A DNA stretch of 64,000 nucleotides, from contig JAMZAV010001812.1 of assembly GCA_024449915.1 (NCBI GenBank), positions 1 through 64,000 on the forward strand. The letters are read 5' to 3'. The DNA comes from Sweltsa coloradensis (Eukaryota > Arthropoda > Insecta > Plecoptera > Chloroperlidae). This document shows positions 22,341 through 34,002 of this stretch, piece by piece. The notes beneath the pieces are model-generated. The model saw nothing but the letters and a program-made list of their open reading frames with translations. It ran no database searches and had not been told where the DNA came from. Positions within the stretch are counted from its first letter, which is position 1, and each line of letters opens with the position of its first letter. The translations under genes and the position numbers were made by a program.

Positions 22341-22767
22341 GGTTTTCTACTTACGAAACCTGCAAGTTCTCTCTTACTATTACATTTTAATATTGTTATT
22401 TAAATATACTCCTCCAACGTTGTGCTTCACTTCGGCAGAACGATAAAGGGACCATATTCATACAACTCGTGTTACGAGATATAACAAATATAAAATAAAT
22501 ACGTGCACTCCACAATGTCTCATCAAGCACATGATTGGCAGTGGACACCGCTGCTATCTTCCGCCCGTTTACAAACCCCTATCAAATGCCAACATTATTC
22601 CTTTTTATATATTTCTCTAGAAGAGTATTTATAAGAATTAAATTTTTGACTACCTACATATTGATTTTAATTTACTTGTTAGCTAAATTAAATAAGTTTA
22701 AACTAACTTGGAGAGCCCAATCTGCCTCCCGATATGAAGACTATACCTATACTGAAAACTCCAGAGT
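22341..22767. other. Unassigned DNA
   Basis: A 133-codon open frame begins at 22535 and runs into the neighbouring MITE. It has no domain and is not accepted as a gene. Confidence 0.4.
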
Positions 22768-23115
22768 CGTTGTTAGACGAGTGAGCGAGCCATGTGTTGA
22801 GTATCAGGTATCATTCCCTTTCCTCGCCCTATACCTAAGACTGGATCTAAACAGCGTTGGTCTGTCCTCCCTAGCCTATCAAAGGCTAAAGTGGCGCATT
22901 ATGGCCTTACAGTTGACGCGCCCTTACAGTAAATAAACTCAAAACCCTATCATTCAAACATATAGATCATTCAACTTGCATGCAGATGTTCCCGCGTATT
23001 CAACACATGACTCACTCACTCGTCTACCAACGACTTTGGCGTTTATCTAGTCTAGTTAGATAAGGCGCCCTTATACCCGAAATGTGGAAGACCTAGGTCC
23101 AATCCCTGGTCGGGA
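22768..23115. mobile_element. TIR element joined to a tRNA-like sequence
   Basis: The left end GTTAGACGAGTGAGCGAGCC...TGTGTTGAGTA is mirrored by TATTCAACACATGACTCACT...CGTCTACCAACGAC. The right end runs directly into a tRNA-like sequence (TAGTCTAGTTAGATAAGGCG, then AGGTCCAATCCC). The same composite occurs inverted at 42745-42996. Confidence 0.65.
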
Positions 23116-25743
23116 AAGACATTGTTATTTCCGGATTGTATTTAAAAAATGATAAAACATGTTTTGAAATGCATATAACACAGTGTTGTCTTATCATCTG
23201 TGACAATACTATGGAAAACATAGCCAGTACGTAATACGTGTAAAGATTGCAAGGTTAACTCAATCCCCGAGTGGAATTTTGGGGTACCTTGAGCGTGCAA
23301 GATTTGGTGGGTTTATGTTAATCAGGTAGTCGGCAGTTTGTAAGAGTATCGGTGATCGGCAAGACGTTGGTTTACGTACTACTGATGAAATTCCCCAACC
23401 GACCGATAAGAAACGTCGGTTGAAAGTAACATAACCTCAAAGTCAAGCACGCACAAAACGCGCCAAAACATTCATGTTACGTGACCGCTCATTGGTTGAA
23501 TCCTGTTGAATACTGTTGTTGGTTGAATACTGTGATGATTGAAGAATCGAAATAATTAATATGCGTCTGTAATATTATTTTATGTGCCATTGGTATGAAT
23601 TGTGTTATTTTTTGCAGATGGTTCACTAATTTATTTTATTGCATGTACACTTTGCAATGTAGGCCTACGTTAGAAACAAACAAATATCATCATAAACTAT
23701 ACCACACATAACACTAACAGTGTATGAGTGGGGCACGTAGAACAGAATCAAGCAATAGTAAATCATTAAAAAACGTGTTTGTTTATTTTTAATTTTTATA
23801 ACATTAATTTTGCAGAAGGCCTACGGGAACTGCTGGTACGGATTAAGATTTTGAAATTAGAATATTTGGTTTTATATATAAATAAATGTATATTCTAATA
23901 CGGAGCTTAATGGCTATATTCAATTCCCCAGTAGTTCTATCAAGTCAACGGGAGGCCTATAGCCATATGAGTACAGTTTCCACGATCCCACACTAACACT
24001 GTCAATATTTTTTAATAATCATAGGCCTACATAATAGAATAATACATAAAAACAGTCTGAATAAAATGTTAATTTCAAATACGCGAATCATGTGGGATAA
24101 TCACCGGGCTGCACGTTGACTGTTGTCCGCCCTCTCGGGCGATTACCGGATCGTGACGTACGCAGGCAGGCAGCCGGCAGCCAGGCGTTTTGACGCGCAT
24201 TCAAACGTGCAAAACTTTGACTGGTGAAAAAACTCTTAAAAATTAAGATAGAATCAGAAAAAAAACATGAAAACGTTATTTTTAGACTATGAAGAATTAG
24301 AATTTTTTTTTTAAAAAGTTAAGGAGACTTCCCAATTATTGTTCATCCGAAAATGTTTCATTGGATACGACACAATACATATTAATACAATAGTAAAGAT
24401 ACCACTGTAGTTGTTGAAACCACCCATCAGTTTAGTATCAAAAACCACTGTTAAAACACTACAAGAAAATATTCACAGAGCTGGCTTGAACTTGCACTTG
24501 CAGGGGTCAGTCCACCATGTTCGAAAGATGAGTGTCAAATTAAGAAAGCGGGTGTCATCAGAATGGTAAATACGAAATTTATTAATCCCTTCTACGAATT
24601 TGTTCACCTGCACTGTACCCAGAAAATAACTCAAACCATTATTTCACATCGAACACCCATCTGCCTCACTGAATATAGAGTTATAATTTTGTCACTAAGA
24701 CTCAAACAGACTATTTTACATGTTCACCATCAAATTAGTGCGTATTTGCGCACATGCTACCAATCTAACGTGGATTATAAGCATGTTTATTGAAACCATT
24801 ATCTCTTTGATACATATAATCGACTTCAATGGCATCATATTTAAATCAATTATATAATTACCGAATAATTACAGCTATCATATTTTAAAAAGTCACTTGC
24901 GGGTGTATTTCCTGATTAAAGATATTGTGAAAACGTTTCATTGTTATAACATATATTAGTATTTCGAGGATAGTAAAACACACTTTAACTTGGTTTATAA
25001 TGTGTTTTATGTAAAGAAGGTATGGAACCTAATGTTATCCATAATTTAAGATAAATAGCACATTTAATTAAATAATTAAATCTATGTAATATGATATATG
25101 TAAATTAAAAGTTTGAATATATTATGCATCCAAGTTATTTAAAAGTAAATTGGAAACAAAATATTTTCGGTATTTTTTTATTGACACAGCATAAATAGTA
25201 TTGTTTTTTTAAAAAATGCAAATTTAAGCGATTTCCCGACATATTTTAGAGGTAGATACTGTATTTGGGTAATAAGCATACCTCAAACAACATCAGTGCA
25301 CAAAAAATTACACCAGTGAAATATACTTACCCCATATGTCGTTGATTTATGAATAATTAAAAATTAATCACTTATATTCATAATTAATTGGAACTAAGCT
25401 AGCAATACGAATAGGTTTAAGACACAGTCACACCACATAAATATAGACATGTAAATTGTGGTAAACCATTGCGCCGTTGATAGTGCATTATCTACGTTTA
25501 TGTTATTTTTCATGCAATCAATTTAAGCCAAAATTAAATTGGTAATATTGTAATTGTTAATGGTAGACTTTTCATGATAGTAAAATATGTTGTTCGGCAA
25601 TAGTTGTGCATTTACTAGATTCCTGTAACTTTATTTGTTTACCTACATCAACAGTTTGATAACACCTATGTAAATCTAATTGAAATGCGATTAAATTGTA
25701 ATTAAATAATAATAGGGAGGCTAACCACTGATCCTTAGGGAGG
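23116..25743. other. Unique AT-rich DNA
   Basis: No gene is recognised. Points of note: CTGATGA followed by GAAACGTCGG at about 23386-23421, and a short GC-rich patch at 24115-24200 (GCAGGCAGGCAGCCGGCAGC, and a CRE-like TGACGTACG). The rest is single-copy and AT-rich. Confidence 0.4.
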
Positions 25744-25845
25744 GTAACGGTTGCGGGCCTTAAGGGAACGGCCTTGTGGGAACGAGCCTTAAGGGAACGG
25801 GCCTTAAGGGATCGGGCCTTAAGAGAACGGGCGTTAAGGGAATAC
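25744..25845. repeat. 15-16-bp minisatellite
   Basis: About six units of the form CGGGCCTTAAGGGAA, with point changes. Further diverged units lie at 25888-25945, immediately before copy B of the segmental duplication. Confidence 0.8.
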
Positions 25846-25944
25846 ACCCTTGTGTTCCATGGTCTTTATCAACAGGTAGAAAAGTGGGCTTTAAGGGGGA
25901 AAAAAGGTATCGGGCCTTAGGCGAACGGGCCTTGAGGGAGGTAT

Positions 25945-26257
25945 CCGCTGAGCCGCTGAACACCGAAGGCGCGACAAGCAGATCCTGTTTCCGCCGGATA
26001 CAGTAGTCTATCTTGAATAACGTAGTTACTAATAGTTTTATCTTTAGTTTATTATCTTTGGCCTAGCTCGCCTGCGATACGACAGGCGGCCAGTCTAGCG
26101 TCCGGTAGAAGCTAGTCCAAGCTAGGATTAGTGGTTCTCGCACGCCTGAACTAAAGTGACCGCATATTCTACGCAAGTGCTAAGTGTTTTAGAGTTTTAG
26201 TGCCCAGTGCGGATAGGTGACTAGTACTGCATCTATTCTACAAGTACACATCTATTG
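25945..26257 (+). other. Putative 5' untranslated exon 1, copy B
   Basis: Homologous to 820-1131. It ends ACACATCTATTG before the donor GTAAGT at 26258. The lack of a reading frame and the preserved donor suggest an untranslated exon. Transcription is inferred. Confidence 0.4.
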
Positions 26258-26278
26258 GTAAGTATACTGTTCTACGAA

Positions 26279-26704
26279 CTAGGAAGCTTTGCAAACGCAT
26301 TTTCAGGCGCGTTGTTGGATGAGCGTAATAAAAACAACAAAGCGTAAAATTACTATTTTCATGAGAAATAATTTTTCGATTGCGCCTAAATTTCACACGA
26401 ATATATAATTTCATAAAATTAAGGTTCTGTGAAAAAATCATTACAATCGGATAAAGCATGTATAGGTGTTATAAAGTAGAAGAAATTGAAAAAAATGAAA
26501 AAAATCGTAAAATTGCGATTTTAATAAGAAATAATCTTTTGATTACGCTCAAAAACGTGGCAGTTCTAAGTCTTAGTCCGGAATCGTGTTAACAAACATA
26601 CAAAAATACAAACAGAAAAAAGAAAGAAAAAATAAAAACATTCCGGATTTTTTTCTGAAGTGTAGTAGAATCGAATCTTCGCTTCGTTCGCTACGCTCAT
26701 CCAA
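26279..26704 (-). mobile_element. R-type element shared with copy A
   Basis: Same insertion as 1153-1719: identical position and the same internal deletion (CTAAGTCTTAGTCCGGAATC). It carries one internal 150-bp unit where the copy A version has two, so unit number changed after the duplication. Confidence 0.8.
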
Positions 26705-26753
26705 TTATGTTAATATTAGTGCCTACTGTACCTTGCTTTAGTTGCACCATTCA

Positions 26754-27109
26754 CATTCACAACTATAGTTCTAAGGCGTAAGGCCAAAGACGTAATATTT
26801 TGTATTGCCGAGTATGTGTTTCAATCAGAACGTTCACATTTCATCCTAAGTCGTAGGGCTTATGTCGAAGGTCGTAACGAATTGCCCAAAATCTAATTCT
26901 TACAACAGGTTTCTTACGACGAACCAATCACGAACAAGGAAACTCTCCACTCCTGCTTATTTCATTCCACAGCTGGTTGTACGCGCAATACGCAGGAGCA
27001 ATGAAAAATGGCATGGTTGTTCTGAACGCCTAGCATTTCTTACGACTTACGCCTTACGCCTTAGACCTTGCGCCTTACCGCCCTTACGCCTTAGAACTAA
27101 TTGTGAATG
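26754..27109. mobile_element. MITE with GGCGTAAGG TIRs, copy B
   Basis: Orthologous to 2402-2777. The ends are CATTCACAACTATAGTTC and GAACTAATTGTGAATG. Confidence 0.7.
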
Positions 27110-27379
27110 ATGCTTTATAAGCAAAGGTCCCATACTAGGGATTACTTGCCCATTAAATATACATACGTACAACATTCTTTAAATTGACCACGCGGCTTTT
27201 GCGTAGATTAATTGGGGTTTGGGTCTATTTAGCTTTGATTGCACTTTAGCCTAAAATAATTTAAACTTATATCTATTTGATTTGATTTTGTCATCAGTTT
27301 CTAAACTATATAGTGTTCTTCCTGCACGCTTCACTTTTTAGCTGATCTAGTAAAATTGGCTAACTTTATTCCGACATAA

Positions 27380-27715
27380 GTGGGGTGTCACACTGTCCGT
27401 TGCTAACGCACTACCGCAACATGCTGCCGCGAAACGGGATGAACGGACAGCGGGATGTGAGCGACAACACACGCAGTTAAGTGCAAGGTGTCACACTGTC
27501 CCGTTGAAACGGACCGTTTTCAAGTTTTTTCAATTGTTTTCCACCACCTTTTCCATGAGTAGTCGACTCACCACGTTCACTACTCGAGGAGAACTGACCA
27601 GTTTATGTCCTGCTAAAACGCAATTAACCGGATTGGTGTGACATGGTAGAGGCCATCCGTTTAAAGCGCATCCGCTTTCGCGGGACCGTCAGAAACGGAT
27701 AGTGTGACACCGGCC
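27380..27715. mobile_element. PIF/Harbinger-like MITE (copy B only)
   Basis: The left end GTGGGGTGTCACACTGTCCG and the inverted right end GGCCGGTGTCACACTATCCG form terminal repeats of about 24 bp. TAA flanks both sides (27377-27379, 27716-27718). Copies A and C read CATAAGGTGGCTC without interruption. TIR and TAA duplication fit PIF/Harbinger. No transposase. Confidence 0.8.
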
Positions 27716-27788
27716 TAAGGTGGCTCAAGCATAAAACGCGATACTCAGATTCGGGAGGGGTCAGGTTCGAATCCCGTCACCGGCAATC
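27716..27788 (+). repeat. tRNA-derived SINE head, copy B
   Basis: Orthologue of 3047-3118, with a perfect B-box GGTTCGAATCC. The MITE at 27380-27715 sits directly against its 5' end. Confidence 0.6.
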
Positions 27789-28101
27789 CTGACATAAAGT
27801 TGTTTGCTAGGATTGCTTCAGTCGTTCTCGGGAACGCGTTGCTTAACTTACATCAGGAGCAAGTAAAGTGAAAAGTTATTATTTCGTGGGTACTTGGAAC
27901 AAATAAAACGTTCCTTTAAAAGTTCTTTCGTCGTCGTAATACCGACGAATTTAAGTACCCGATATCGTAAATGAAGTATAAAAATAACTTGGGATGTTCC
28001 GTGTTTTTGAAAATGGCTCCACCCCTTCTCAGATAAAGTGTCGTGGAAGCGGATGGATTCATTGGAAAAATTTACGATTTTTTAAATCACAACTAAATAA
28101 A

Positions 28102-29150
28102 CAAGGAAGCTTCGCAAACGCTTTTTCAGGCGCGTTGTTGGATGAGCGTATGTTTTTTTAAACGAAATAAGCGTAAAATAGCTGTTTTTGGATGAGCGTA
28201 GCGAAGATTCCATTCTACTACACTAGAGAAAAAAATGCGGAATGTTTTTTTTTTCTGTTTGTATTTTTGTGTGTCTGTTAACACGATTCCGGCTAAACCG
28301 ATACTCCAATTGCGATGAAATTTTATGGAGACCTTTAAAATCTCTGAACTTAGAACTGCCACGTTTTTGAGTGCAATCGGGAAATTTTCCTTATAAAAAA
28401 CGCTATTATACGATTTTTCTCGATTTTTTAAAAACTTCTTGAACTTATAACACCTACATGCTTTATCCTATTGTAATGATTTTTTCACAGAACCTTAACT
28501 TTATGAATTAATATACTCTTGTTAAATTTGAGCGCAATCGATTAATTATTTCTTATTAAAATTGCAATTTTACTATTTTTTTCTTTTTTAAAAATTACGA
28601 TTACGATAACAAAAATAAGTTATTTTTTTTTAAATTTAATTTAATTAAAAAAAAATCTTCGACTAAGTAATGATTTTTTCACATAACAACAGAAAATCCG
28701 CGTAACACATGGCAGCTCAATGCACCAATTACGCTCATCCAACAACGCGGCGGGACTTAAGCGTTTTCCTAGTCATAAGAAATTATTTTTTTGATTGAGT
28801 TTAAGTTTCACACGAATATATAAATTCGTAAAATTAAGGTGTTTTGAAAAAATCATAACAATAGAACAAAGCATGTTAGGTGTTATAAGTCGTTTTTTTT
28901 TAATTCGAAAAAATCGTAAAATTGCGATTTTCATGAGAAATAATTTTTCGATTGCGCTCGAAAACGTGGCAGTTCTAAGTTCAGAGATTTTGAAGGCCTT
29001 TAGAAAATGTCGTCGCAATTGGAGTATCGGTTTCAGCCGGAATCGTGTTAACAAACAGACAAAAGAAAAAAAAAACAGGAAAAACATTCCGATTTTATTT
29101 CTCCAGTGTAGTGAAGAGGAATCTTCGCTTCGCTCGCTACGCTCATCCAA
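28102..29150 (-). mobile_element. R-type element interrupted by another R element
   Basis: The outer minus-strand element runs from 28102 (CAAGGAAGCTTCGC, with the terminal CTAG changed) to CGCTCATCCAA at 29150. It is split by a plus-strand element at 28187-28772. Copy A has no insertion here (near 3403). Confidence 0.75.
28187..28772 (+). mobile_element. R-type element nested in another R element
   Basis: It starts TTTTGGATGAGCGTAGCGAA and ends TTAAGCGTTTTCCTAG. The host element resumes with TCATAAGAAATTATTT, restoring its normal phrase across a T run and confirming both ends. Confidence 0.8.
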
Positions 29151-29433
29151 CTAAATAACAAAATAACTCCTATTTTTTTTATTTTAATTAGCGATTTTAA
29201 AAGGAACGTAAAAGTATAAAAGTTCTTTTTGAGGGACGTCTCAGTTCCTTCTCGATTGCCCCAATTTCCAAAACACCTCGTTAGAAACCTGAAGAAGTGC
29301 ATGCGTTGCTTCCTGGGCAGGTTTTACACGGGAGATTTTATAAATATATTTGTTTGTCTGCTCCTGTATCCATTAAGTACATATAAAGTAAAATTTCAAA
29401 TCCAATAATAATCTATTGTTATGAACTTACTCA

Positions 29434-30039
29434 ATTAAAAAAATAATAAAAAAAACAGATGGATATTCTACTACTTGCAAAGGGATTAGGCAAACAAGCT
29501 GATGTTGACCCTTTGAAGCGCCTTCAGCTGGACAATCGGTATGTTTTCTTGAGTAGGGGTGCCAAGAGTGGAGTTCTGCTGCGCCCTCCTTTTGCGCGAA
29601 CACTGGCTTATCAAAGGTCATTCTACCAGAGAGCTGTCAGTGTTTGGAACTCCCTGCCTTTGGACATTCGTGAGTCACGGATCTCTGATAAGGCGTTTAA
29701 AAAGGCCATTCAAGATCATTTCAGATGACAAATGGTTGCCTGATTGACCTATAGTTGACGACCACCGCTAAGAAAAATGGATCTTTGATACCGGCTATAA
29801 ACATTAGTTCATTTCATTTTTAACTATCATATTAATAAACTGTATCATCTATTTCACCATTATCATTATCGTCCTTTTATAAGAGAATTTATGTTATTTT
29901 ATTATTTTATTAATGTTAAGAATGGAACAGGATCACTGCGGTGAATGGGCCACAATAGGCCTGCTTTCCTGTTTCATTCTGTAATTTTTGTATAATGTGT
30001 ACAAATTACAGAGACAAATAATAAATAAATAAATAAATG
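29434..30039 (+). mobile_element. 5'-truncated LINE, 3' end (copy B only)
   Basis: The frame 29459-29728 ends with SFYQRAVSVWNSLPLDIRES...FKKAIQDHF, the usual C-terminus of CR1/Jockey-type reverse transcriptase ORFs. A 3' UTR (GGAACAGGATCACTGCGG) and an AATA-type tail (30013-30038) follow. Copies A (near 5225) and C (near 58375) lack it, so it is recent relative to the duplication. The catalytic domains are absent. Confidence 0.8.
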
Positions 30040-30782
30040 TAGGCCTAGAATTGCTAGGCCAAACTATTTAAGAAAATAAGTATTTGAGATTTCCTTTTTA
30101 CAATATTGAAATCGCGAAGTAAATCGCAAATTGTTAAATTTTCTCAATTAAATAATTAATAATGAAATCTGAATTTACTTTTTCCATTCAGTCTGTTACA
30201 GGTCTGTATTTTACGTTTCCTCCATCCGAAATAACTCTTCACGGACTTACCAAACAGTGTCAAGTTCCCCCCACCCCCCTCTTCTAACTTTTTAGGTTAT
30301 ATGGTTATATATATTTTAGGGATTCCGAATGAAATAAATCGTGCAATGTATGAAACTACAGAGAATCATTTTCTCATATTTAAAATGTAGATAAAGGAAT
30401 GTTGAAACAATATACAAAAACACGCCGCCCAAAATTCAATTTTGAACTAGCTGGATTGATTCAGAAAATTTTAATATTGTTGATTCTGAGATTATGATCC
30501 GTCAAAAAATTTCAAAATAATTGACAGCTATTTTGTTAAGTCCCGCATTCATTCTACTAACTTTTCAGACGTTTAACTGCATTCTTTAGAAATCATATTT
30601 AGGTTTATTTAGTGGTAATAAAAGGGGACACGCCGTCTCGTGGTGGCGTGACACCGAGAGACGGCAGTTCCCTCGCGTCTGAGGAAGGAAGCAGAGCTTC
30701 CGAAAATTTACGCACTTTTTGGTAAGTGTTTTATTTTTCTGACCGCGGTTATTGTTCGTGTGTGTTTGTTTATTTAATATTT

Positions 30783-31587
30783 TTGGATGAGCGTAGCGAG
30801 CGAAGCGAAGAGTCCATTTCACTACACGGGGGGATAAAATCTGGAATGTTTTTTTTCTTTCTTTCTGTTTGTATTATTGTTTGTCTGTTAGCACGACTCC
30901 GGCTAAACCGATACTCCGATTGCGATAAAATTTTATGGATGGCTTCGAAATCTCTGAACCAAAAACTGCCAAGTTTTTGAGCGCAATCAAAAAATTATTT
31001 CTCATGAAATACGCAATTTTACGATTTTTTCGATTTTTTAAAAAATTTCTTCGACTAACAACACCTACATGCTTTATCCGAATGTAATGATTTTTTGTCG
31101 GACTTAACCTTAATTTTATGAATTTATATATATATATTCGTGTGAAATTCGAGCGCAATCGGAAAATTATTTCTCATGTAAATTGCAATTTTTCGATTTT
31201 TTTCGATTTTTTTAAAACATTCTTTGTCTTAAACGCCTACATGCTTTATCCGATTGTAATAATTTTTGCACAGAACCTTTATTTTATGAATTAATATATT
31301 CGTGTGAAATCTGAGCGCAATCAAAAAAAATTTTTTGATGAAAATCGCAATTTTACTTTTTTTATTTTTTTATTTTACATTCCGACTTATAACACCTACA
31401 TGCTTTATCCGATTGTAACGATTTTTATACAGAACCTTAATTTTATTAATTTATATATTGGTGTGAAATTCTAGCGCAATCGAAAATAATTTCTCATGAA
31501 AATCGCAATTTTACGCTCTATTTCGTTTAAAAAAAAATTAAGCTCATCCAACAACGCGCCTGAAAAAGCGTTTGCGAAGCTTCCTAG
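30783..31587 (+). mobile_element. R-type element with three internal units (copy B only)
   Basis: TTGGATGAGCGTAGCGAGCG to GCGAAGCTTCCTAG. ATGCTTTATCCG recurs at about 31068, 31240 and 31400, giving units of 160-172 bp. Copy A at 5975-5981 is the empty site (TTTAATTTTTTTTATATTCC). The 385-bp identical block begins at the very next base. Confidence 0.85.
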
Positions 31588-31972
31588 TTTATATTCCACC
31601 AAAGGAAAAACTCTTAGTTTAATTTGCGCTCTTCTTCTGCATACCTGCATAATTTAGACTTTTCTTCAATTTTCTAGCCCTGGGGCCCAAAGTTACTGCC
31701 CGATTTGTTAAAAAGAATGATTTTGTAAAAATAAAAAGCAGAAAAATTTCGGATTAGTTCAATATTTTCATTATTCAATTTCGCACCGTCCTTTTGCTTT
31801 TTTAAAAACTTCTTATAATTAATTGAGATTGATCTATTTCTCAATTTCAATCTATTTATCTGTGAGTTGAGCGAATTTCGTGTGAAGCCATCAAATTTCG
31901 GATAAATTGACAATTGACATTATGTTAGTAAACTTATAACTTTGTATGCCAATCGGTAGTGTTTTAGGTATA
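31588..31972. repeat. 385-bp block identical to 5981-6365
   Basis: See the copy A block; no mismatch was found. On the right, identity stops at TTTTAGGTATA, where copy A carries its private 2-kb segment. The minus-strand 79-codon frame at 31674-31913 is not accepted as a gene. Confidence 0.8.
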
Positions 31973-32124
31973 GTACATAATTATATATGGATTATATAGT
32001 GGAAACTTTTTACTAAATACTAAAATTCAATTAATTAGAAATCAGTGTTTCCCAAACATTTTGGAACCACGACCCACTTTTTAAAACAACAAGCTTTCGC
32101 GACCCACCCAGCAAAAACTTAATG

Positions 32125-33560
32125 ATTGATTGATTGATTGATTGTCGTCTTTATTGATGGCGGGAATAAGGCCTGTTAGGCCTTCTCTTCCATCCAACCA
32201 CTTCCTTATAACAACACATTAGGACATTACAGGATAACATAAAATATTGAAATAATACATTAAATACATTAAGAGTAACATCATTACAAAGTTAAAATTT
32301 TCTAGGTATATGGTTACGTTATGCAAATTATGATTTTTAAATCTATTTATGTAAATCTTCAATAGTTTAAGAAACATTCATTCATCCATTCACAAAAAAT
32401 TACACAATTAATATAGCTTTAGACATTGTGTGCAGAAATACAGGTGAGCAGGAGCAGGTTTGTGTATGCATTACTCAATCATTAACAAAGGCTGTAGCGA
32501 CTGATGTTTATAGCTGCTAATTAATTATAATTATTCAAGTAATGTTGATATACTTCACGCTTGAAAGTGTCGTAACTAATTCCGTAACATCCCTGATGCT
32601 GGTTGGGAGAGTATTCCAGACTCGAATAGCGTTTATTGTAAAAGAGTGGTCAAGAAGATTGGTTCTATGGATTGGAAATGTTAACTGAGTACCTGATCTA
32701 AATCTAGTGTTAAAGGTATGGTTTGAGAATAGGTATTGAAAATTAGATGTTAGGTACGAAGGTGTTGATGTTGAGAGCAGACGATGAACAAGGCAAATCG
32801 AGTGTAGATTTCTAAGGTCATTTAGACGAATCCACGCAAGATTTTTGAATCCAGGGGGATCATATTTTTTTATACCAAAGATGAAACGAACACAGGCATT
32901 TTGAGCTCTCTGAAGACGAATAGAGAGGTCCTCAGTTAGGTCATTGTACACAACGTCGCAATAATCAAAATGAGGCATGACGAGGCTTTGTACGAGCATT
33001 GTTTTTAATTTTGTTGGGAGGAAGTTTTTTAAACGGTTTAAAAAGTGTAAAGATGCGTAGGTCTTCTGACACACGTGTTTGATATGTTCCGTCCAGGTCA
33101 TGTCATCTGTCATAAAGAGTCCCAAGTTTCTAAAATGACGCTGAAAAGGTATAGTCGTGCCGTTTAAGGTAACGGGATTGATTTTTGTGCGGTCTATTTT
33201 TGCTAGCAGTTTGTGATAACCTCGAATCATAGATTGAGATTTTATGGGATTTATATAGTCAAACAATTTTTGGTCGCCCAAGCATGTAAAGATTGCAAAT
33301 CCTCGTTCATCATTTGAATTGCTTGGTTAATTGAGAGAGGGGAAGAATAAAAATAAATTTGAAGGGCGTCGGCGTAAAGATGGTAATAACAATATTTGAG
33401 CGATTTCGATATGTCATTAATAAAGAGTGAGAATAATAATGGCCCTAGCACACTGCCTTGAGGCACCCCAGTCTTAAGTGCCAAGTGGCATCCATTCAGA
33501 TTTGTTATCACCCGATACTATACATTGCTGTCTTCCACTGAGGTAAGAATGCATCCATTG
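32125..33560 (-). mobile_element. 5'-truncated LINE nested in the hAT-like element
   Basis: Reading the minus strand, reverse transcriptase blocks appear in order: SYLSGRQQCIV, GVPQGSVLGPLLF...FINDI, then YADALQIYF, where the catalytic YADD is YADA. The tail end carries a short CAAT-type repeat (32128-32151). The 5' half, including the endonuclease, is missing. Confidence 0.85.
32535..33281 (-). pseudogene. LINE reverse transcriptase thumb/C-terminal region
   Basis: The 248-codon frame contains FRNLGLFMTDDMTWTEHI, LNRLKNFLP...LVQSLVMPHFDYCDVVY, RLQRAQNACVRFIFGI and AIRVWNTLPTSIRD. This is the C-terminal half of Jockey/CR1-type reverse transcriptases. The upstream frame 33251-33511 holds the palm motifs and overlaps out of frame, so one frameshift separates them. 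With the altered YADA site the enzyme would be inactive. Confidence 0.85.
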
Positions 33561-34002
33561 CAGGGTTGGATGAATGAACACATAAGGAGAGGGGGGAGGG
33601 GTCTTTTTTAGAAAAAATATTTCCTTTTACACTATATCATTTTACATTACACTATAATTTTACATACACACCAGGTCCTAATTTACCTTATCTATTTCTC
33701 AAAATGAGTAGTGTGCGAGGGGTGCGCTTGTTTGGCCGTATTGTTCCCGTTTCCACTCTTTTCATGGTCTACTAGTTGTAAATAAAGCCAATACTTTCAG
33801 ATTTAAAAAACTTCTGGCGACCCACCTACAACTAGCTCGCGACCCACAGTTTGGGAAACGCAGAATGATTAATAGGTTAATTTAAGATCGTTTTCGTATA
33901 TTTTTTTCCGTAAAATAAGCTTTTATTTGATAGGCCTACCAATATCGGCTGTGTTATCTATTTTGTAATTTTTATTGGGAATTAATGAATGAATGAATGT
34001 AA

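Larger units (their letters stand above)
32043..33863. mobile_element. hAT-like element carrying a nested LINE
   Basis: The left end CAGTGTTTCCCAAACATTTT and the inverted right end CTGCGTTTCCCAAACTGTGG match the CAGNGTTTCCC style of hAT transposons. CGACCCAC is repeated inside both ends. Copy A (about 8424-8440) is the empty site. No clear 8-bp duplication remains and no transposase is visible, so this is a non-autonomous or gutted copy. Confidence 0.7.

Noticed and set aside
22535..22936. 133-codon plus-strand frame
   Set aside because: It has no domain and its second half is the left side of a TIR element.
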